Positions 57,999 through 64,000 of a stretch of 64,000 bases of DNA are shown here, piece after piece. The first letter of the stretch is position 1. Each line of letters opens with the position of its first letter. Source of the DNA: Chrysoperla carnea. Taxonomy: Eukaryota; Arthropoda; Insecta; Neuroptera; Chrysopidae. The stretch is taken from the NCBI RefSeq assembly GCF_905475395.1, contig NC_058338.1:74659435-74723434 (forward strand), read 5' to 3'. The notes beneath the pieces were generated by a model. It did no database searches and was not told where the DNA came from. It saw nothing but the letters and a program-made list of their open reading frames with translations. Made by a program: the position numbers and the translations under genes.

Positions 57999-59976
57999 TT
58001 AGGATTCATAACTTTGTAAAATGAGTTTTTGTAAATAATACAATAAAATATGAATCGTACAAAATAGAAGCACATATTTGGGTGGCATGTCCACATTTGC
58101 TGAAGCAAAATTGTTGTATGCGCTAGCATTACAACATCCTGAATCAGTTTTCACAACTTTCGGAAAATAATCATTCCAAAATTCAAATGCTTTATAATCA
58201 ACTCGAGTTTCATCAGACATATTAAAATATCGATCAATAATTAACATTTTTGGATTACTTGAAGAGAACTTATCCCATTTAATTGGATAGATACTACTTT
58301 TTGTAGGATTTGATGATTTTGCAAAATTAGTCCACAAATTCATTAAAATATCAGAAGTTAATTTATCACCAGAATCCCAATCTAATTTATTTGACCAATA
58401 TGGTAAGCCCCATATGTATATTAAATCAAAATAATGTGGCGCTGTTACCCAGCTTGGATAATCTTCCAAAGCGACTTCAGTTTTTACTTTATGATCGAAC
58501 CGATACACATAAACATCGTCCACATATTGACTGATTAAATCAGCTTGTAAAAATGTTGTAGAGCCATAAATTTTTTCAGTTGCCATATCGATTATCACCT
58601 TTTGTGGAACAAAATCTTTTTTAGCCATAATTGTAGGTCGGTAGTAAAATAATACTGTATCCATTATATGTTCTTTATTTGCGGAGCAAATGGAAGTATT
58701 TCCCTCTCCAGTGATGTCAACTTTAATTAAATTTTCTACAGCTGTTTCAAATTGTTCAAGAGTTACATTTCCATCATCACTAAAAATATCTAGCTCTTCC
58801 AATTCAAATGCATTTTCCATTTCCGTGTAGCCTGTTAAAATTGGCACTTGCATAAAATCACCATTATCAAATGAATTACGCGGATCTTCAGCAATTACAG
58901 GTTTTGAAGTATTCCGTAAAAGTGTATCGACAATTGGGCCCCATGACGATAAAGGACTGATGGAATTTACTAGAATCTCTGGATTCGCTAATCGTAAACA
59001 TTGCATTAGTTTCGATGTGGGAGCAATATCACACCCAAAGTGCCAATTTATAGCTTTAAACACCCTTTGAATATCAGCCTGTGGGTCCGTAATTGTCGTA
59101 GGCAATAATGCATTCCCACTCATGATAATCGCTTTATGGAACAAGTTTTGAGAATAAGTCGACAGTAAATGTAGACTTGCACTAACCGCCCCCGATCCGT
59201 GTCCAAATAAACAAATATTGTCTGGATTACCACCAAATAATTTAATATTTTTCTTTACCCATTGTAATGCTGCTACTTGATCTAAAAGTCCAAAATTTCC
59301 GGGAGCTTCTCCATCTCCAGTCGTAAAAAATCCAAGAATATTTAATCGAAATGCGAATGTAACCACAATTACTCGCTGTTTGAAAACCAAAGTATACGGA
59401 TTCCATATAGCTGGATTTCCAGCACTAAAATTTCCAGTATGTAACCAAACCATTACCGCAAAACCTTCTGGAGGAACCAAACCTGTAAATATGATAAAAC
59501 TAAATATTTTGAAGACCCCCCAAAAAAAATCAACATACCATAAGGTACGAATACATTTAAATACAGACAATCTTCACTCATTTCCAACTTTTCGTTTGGG
59601 AATAATTTTAAGAACACAATTTGATCTTTTTGATATGACGTTTCGGTTTGCATACATCCTGGCATAAACTCCGTAGCATTACGAACTCCCCCCCAAGATG
59701 GTAACGATGATGTATCAGGTGGAGAAAATCTAAAACGTGATTGATTATTAATATTATAAGAACGGAGAAATCCCGACAAATATATTACTACCGTAACGAT
59801 ACCAGAGGCGGCTGGGCGTATGGAATACCCAAAAATGCATTTATTCGTTGAGTTCGTATCATCGATATATCCTTGCCAATGATTGTCCCTTGATCAGGTA
59901 TTGTTACTGTTAAGCGTTGACTTGCAACCATACAAATTAAGGTTGTAACATAAAAAATTGTATCGAAAGTTGCCAT
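57999..59976 (-). CDS. Carboxylesterase-like membrane protein with glycine at the nucleophile position
   Basis: Three exons on the minus strand: 59976-59792, 59729-59539 and 59482-57999. They join in frame to 619 residues. A signal peptide (about 1-19) leads into an alpha/beta-hydrolase domain of the cholinesterase family: FLGIPYAQPP near 49-58, SEDCLYLNVFVP around 113-124, NFGLLDQVAALQWVKKNI (188-205) and GGNPDNICLFG (209-219). The nucleophile elbow, GESAG in active enzymes, reads GHGSG, putting Gly221 at the serine position. The oxyanion HGGGF is HTGNF. The Glu (GYTEMEN) and His (APHYFDLIYIWGLP) positions look kept. Without the serine it cannot act as a normal esterase. Insects have several such adhesion proteins (neuroligins, gliotactin, neurotactin, glutactin). 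A hydrophobic segment (about 597-613) near the end predicts a single-pass membrane anchor with a very short tail. Which member this is I cannot say. Confidence 0.9.
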
Positions 59977-61462
59977 TTTGTAGTTTCATCTACTTTAATT
60001 GATATTTATTTTCTTTGATGGTTTAGGTTTTAGTATTTTAAATCACTTTTTGCAACAAAAAGTTCCCTAAAATAAAAAGGAACAGAATTTGGTATAATAT
60101 AACTAAAATATTCAAATCATAATTGGGATGCTTTTATTTAGGATACATATAAACCTTCCGGAAAAATTGTCTATATGATGGCGGGAACCGTTTCAAAATC
60201 CGTTGCTTGATTTAAAAGAGGACTTATTTTATACCATGTATAGATTATACGTGTATTATAGTTGGCCACAATAAAAAAGGGAAATATTTTTTACGCAAAA
60301 AAAATTTTTTCTGAACTATGAGTTCAAAACGTAGAAGAAATGATAAAATCGCAAAGCATCGAATTTTTAAAAATAAACGAAATATTTATAATCGTAATCG
60401 TATAATAAAAATTCTAATAAATTGCTCTTTTCTGTACGGTTTATGAGAAATTAATTGTCAAAGTCAGTGTTTTTAACAAAAAATGTCACTCAAAATTTCA
60501 GTTTTTTGGCAACACTTGTTTGGCATCGAAACCCCTTAATACCTATTTTCAAAAAGTTAATAGATTTCAATAAAAAATTTATACAGATATTGTTTTAAAA
60601 AATTAACATCCGCTGTTTAATTTTAATTACAAATAATTAATAATAAATAATTATCAAAATAATAATATTTTTTTAAGAAGTTATTACCAAGATTTTCTTC
60701 ATCTAATATTAAAGTCGGATTTTGGTAGATAAAAACTTTAGCTTTTAGAGTCATAGAAAGCATAAAAAAACTAAATTCAAAGCATTTCTGAATTCGCTTT
60801 AAATTTCAAGGAATGTTTGACGTTTTTCTAATGTTTTTAATATTTTTTACTGTATCGATATTTAAATTGAATTCAATTCGATTCTCGGCAATCAATAAGG
60901 GAAGAAATTGGCAGTTCGTTAGAAAAATCGCACGTATCTTTTTTAATAGGTAAAGCCAGTATAGGATGAAGAAAAGTTGAAAACCCTTCAAGAGGAAATT
61001 AGATAAAAGTATTTATAGTATGTAATAAGAAGAACTATTCTTAATAGCTCCTTGTTTTCGGGCTATTTAAAGACTACGTCTAAACAATTTTTTGAAAATA
61101 ATATCTAGTTCCGAAAAAATATACACTAGCATTAAGAATCTAACAATAGAACTGATTATAACAGTTAAAAATTACAGAAATGGAAAGCAATAAATATAAT
61201 TTTCTTTATTAAAAGATTTAATTTCTAAGATATGTGGAGGAATGATATATGCAGTACCTACCATATGTATGGTAGCTCTTCGAATATAGAAAATATATAG
61301 AATTTGCATATATTTATTACTATATTCAATTCAGTTTGAATTTATGTACAAATTGCATGAATACGTTTGGTAGGAAATAATTTAAATAAACAATATGTTA
61401 GTTATATTTATATTTCTTCACAAAAACACATATGTAGGAATGTATAGATCCAATCTTTTAAC
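59977..61462. other. Upstream flank of the esterase-like gene and AT-rich spacer
   Basis: This holds the promoter side of the esterase-like gene near 59977-60060, then AT-rich sequence with no gene or repeat family recognised. Confidence 0.4.
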
Positions 61463-61850
61463 CCTTAAGAAGTTAGGTTAGGTTAGGTTAGAGTGGCTGC
61501 CCTGGGGTGGGACACAGTTAGACCATAGGGTCCGCTGTGATACCGAAAAAGGGTTGGCCCCTCCCCGGCCACTACTCTATGAACCATTTGGAGCTGTTTA
61601 AGAACAGCAGGAGAGCTTTGACGCCGACGGACTCCAGGTCCGTCTCATGACAAGAGCTGGGCAGTGACAGAGAAGATGGGACATTTTCTCCTCCTCCTCA
61701 CCACTGTGACAGCTCCTGCAGTAGTCGTGACACACTGCCAGGACCAGGCAGTAATAGCTGTAACAACTTTGTGAACAGAGGCCCTTATAAGTGATATAAG
61801 ATCTACGGAACGCCTGCGATTTTGCTCAGACTTGTATTACCTTAAGAAGT
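61463..61850 (-). mobile_element. 5'-truncated LINE with TTAGG-type tail and 11-bp target duplication
   Basis: The body is 61474-61839, read on the minus strand. It encodes the end of a LINE ORF2: CHDYCRSCHSGEEEEKMSHL followed by LCHCPALVMRR (a Cys/His knuckle as at the end of many insect LINE polyproteins), then after a frameshift TDLESVGVKALLLFLNSSKW. The 3' untranslated end contains GGTATCACAGCGGACCCTAT and stops in CTAACCTAACCTAACCTAAC, about three and a half units of the insect telomere repeat. CCTTAAGAAGT flanks both sides exactly (61463-61473 and 61840-61850). It is much GC-richer than its surroundings, fitting a fairly recent arrival. Confidence 0.88.
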
Positions 61851-62059
61851 CGTATCCAGTCATTTATGAATTTATATTTATTTTTGAATGTAGAGAAAAA
61901 TTAGATGGGACTCGATCTGAACCATACAACTTCTAGAGAATAATTCAAACAATGATTCTATCTTACTCTGATAATTCTCATTCAGGTCTACACTCATTCC
62001 GATTTAAAGTAGGTACGACAAAATGATATACTTCATAAATGGCGTACTTTGCCTTGAAC
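61851..62059. other. Spacer between the LINE and a foldback element
   Basis: Short AT-rich spacer with nothing recognised. Confidence 0.4.
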
Positions 62060-62645
62060 TTGTAGCCTAAGATCCCAATTAGGATCGACCTTCACCCATC
62101 TGTTTACCAAATGAAAGTTATTTTTTATGAAATAGAAAATGTTAACAAATATCCCTGCAATGGTTGCCTAAAAAACGTGGTCAAGACTACTTTTAGTGAA
62201 AATATAAAGAGTAAAATTTTTTGAAATTTTTCACTGACTTGCATATCTAACGAATTTTGATCTACTCGAAAATAAAAGCCATAAAGAATATGCAGCAGCT
62301 ATGTTGACTGCCTCTTTTGGTTCACTATTATCGCATTTATACAGGTTGTGAATAAGTAACTACGTTGATCTGTTAATTCATTGACTCCCATATCTAAATA
62401 AAGATAATTTTATTGCAAATACGGTGCCATATGATTGTCCACAAAATATCAGTCAAAGTTTTGATATTTTTATTAAAAGTTGTCTTGACCATATTTTTTT
62501 AGGCAACTCACTAAATTCAACATACTCAAAATATTCAAGGAATATTTGTAAATATTTTACATTTCATAAAAAATAACTTTCATTCGGTAAGCAGATGGGT
62601 GAAGTTCGACCTTAATTCGGATCTTGTGCTATTGAAACGGATTGT
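62060..62645. mobile_element. Foldback element with arms of about 150 bp
   Basis: The left arm (62062-62210) and right arm (62472-62645, inverted) share AAGTTATTTTTTATGAAAT, CTTCACCCATCTG and, nearer the loop, GGTCAAGAC with a TTGCCTAAAAAA-type block. No coding sequence in the loop. Confidence 0.75.
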
Positions 62646-64000
62646 ACATTAGAATTGGGAAAATTACAGTTTTTTTATAAAGAAAATTAAGAGTACTAAT
62701 TTTTTCACCTGCCTAATCGTTGTAATTCGAAGTGGATGTGTTAAAAAAATGTGTTCATACTTTTTCACAATAGGCGAACGGACTAAATTTGTTTTTATCA
62801 CTTCAGATGAAGAATTTACACTTCACGAAAAGAAAAGTGAAATTGGTTTTTAAAGATCTTAACTAGTAGGTATGCAAGAAGGTATGAACGTTTAAAATTC
62901 CTAATTAAACAAAGAGGAAGATATCCAATAGTGACGTCATACGTGGATTTCGCCGTAGAAAATACATATAAAACTTTGTTCGCTAAAAAGAGATGGGCAA
63001 CCTTTGATTGCTTATAACTTCTTCGTTTTTTAATCAATTTTATTTTCACTTTTAAATTTTATCATGGTATCAAGTTTTACATTTTATGGGTAATAAGGCC
63101 AAATCGACATCAGGATTATCCCCTATTATCTCTTCTTTTATTTTTTTATTTCATTACGATTTAAAAAAACAGATTTAGTAGATTCTTTCAAGCTATAAAA
63201 ATAATCATTGTAATTTTTTTAAATTGCCAACTTTATTTACTCCCCAAAAATGGCTCGAGATTGTGAATTTAGTGCCCTGGACTAATGTTATTTACAGAGG
63301 CCTGACTACTTATTCAACTTATTTCCATTTTGTCAAAAAGCTGTTTTCTACAGTGATGTAGATATACGGTATAGGAAAAAATAGGACAATTGTTTGGGGC
63401 TAAATAAAGGAGGCAATGAAAAAAACTACAGTAAACATTTTTATAGCTTTAAAGAATCTACTAAAAAAAGAATAGAATTAAAGAATATAATTGTGAAAGT
63501 ATGAACACATTTTTTTTTATACTAGTAATTCATTCAACAACTATTAGTTTTTCCAAAAAGCGCCTTACGTGTATGCCATATAATTTTGTTACTTTTAACT
63601 GTATGTCAAACAACTGTTTTAATAATTTATTTTTCGCAGTTCCTTTGTAGTACTGACCATAGAAAATAAATTAATAACATGATAATACTAAAATGAAATT
63701 TTTTGTCTGCGATGATCTTTATCTGTCAAAACCTACCGTTTTTCTTTAAAAAAAAAAATATGAATATGGAAATAATTTAATTTTTATGATCGACATTATA
63801 TTTTAATATTTGAAAAAATGATTACATGCATATTTTTGGAGAAATAATGTAAGTATTGGTGTTGGCGCAGGGAAGAAAAATTGTTTTAAAACTATTTTCA
63901 AGACTTCATTTTGGTTTTGTAATTGAAGCATATTATTTTTCATTTTGAACGTGTGTTTTAAATTTTAATTTTTAATGAATTTTTTTGTAATTCATTTGCT
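62646..64000. other. Intergenic DNA to the end of the window
   Basis: No gene found. Two inverted blocks (AATGTGTTCATACTTTTTCA at about 62748 and GTGAAAGTATGAACACATTT at about 63495) face each other about 730 bp apart, and may be the ends of another inverted-repeat element. A short stretch at 63855-63875 (TTGGTGTTGGCGCAGGG) matches an inverted stretch at 41415-41435. Confidence 0.4.

Noticed and set aside
1-64000. CRISPR arrays, operons or other prokaryotic systems
   Set aside because: Spliced genes, animal protein families and eukaryotic retroelements show this is an animal genome. The tandem repeats seen are short, with no repeat-spacer pattern.

Overview
This is a window of an AT-rich animal nuclear genome, almost certainly an insect. 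The genes are split by short GT-AG introns. They belong to animal families: a C-terminal-motor kinesin-14, a histidine protein methyltransferase, SLC16-type monocarboxylate transporters, a papain-like cysteine protease and a cholinesterase-like protein. The DNA between them is packed with retroposons and short inverted-repeat elements, and one LINE tail carries TTAGG units, the common insect telomere motif. I cannot name the order or species.

Seven protein-coding genes could be rebuilt exon by exon with the frame kept across every junction. On the minus strand: an RS-rich nuclear protein of unrecognised family (7410-11082, 4 coding exons, 1014 aa), a METTL18-type histidine methyltransferase (13305-14402, 5 exons, 278 aa) and an Ncd-type kinesin-14 (17427-19312, 2 coding exons, 587 aa). 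On the plus strand: two tandem monocarboxylate transporter paralogues with matching 8-exon structures (23219-25982, 450 aa; 30672-33049, 440 aa) and a cathepsin-like cysteine protease (39450-45294, 6 exons, 345 aa). On the minus strand again: a carboxylesterase-like membrane protein with glycine at the catalytic serine position (57999-59976, 3 exons, 619 aa). A decayed exon-2 copy at 36714-36835 suggests a third transporter was once present.

The remaining two thirds is mostly mobile-element DNA. Family A, about 520-570 bp, occurs at least twelve times, whole or broken. It ends in a hairpin whose arms differ between copies in a compensating way, and it carries further short hairpins. Other elements include family B, interrupted by an A copy that gives an exact filled/empty site pair; a tRNA-headed SINE with an 11-bp target duplication; a truncated LINE, also with an 11-bp duplication, whose 3' end matches the SINE tail; a second LINE fragment ending in (TAA)n; a hAT-like MITE; a decayed DDE transposase; and about ten foldback elements, one with 185-bp arms differing at only two places.

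The most unusual single item is a 45-nt hammerhead-ribozyme-like motif at 428-472. The genes look like an ordinary unlinked set rather than one pathway. The only linked pair is the transporter duplication.
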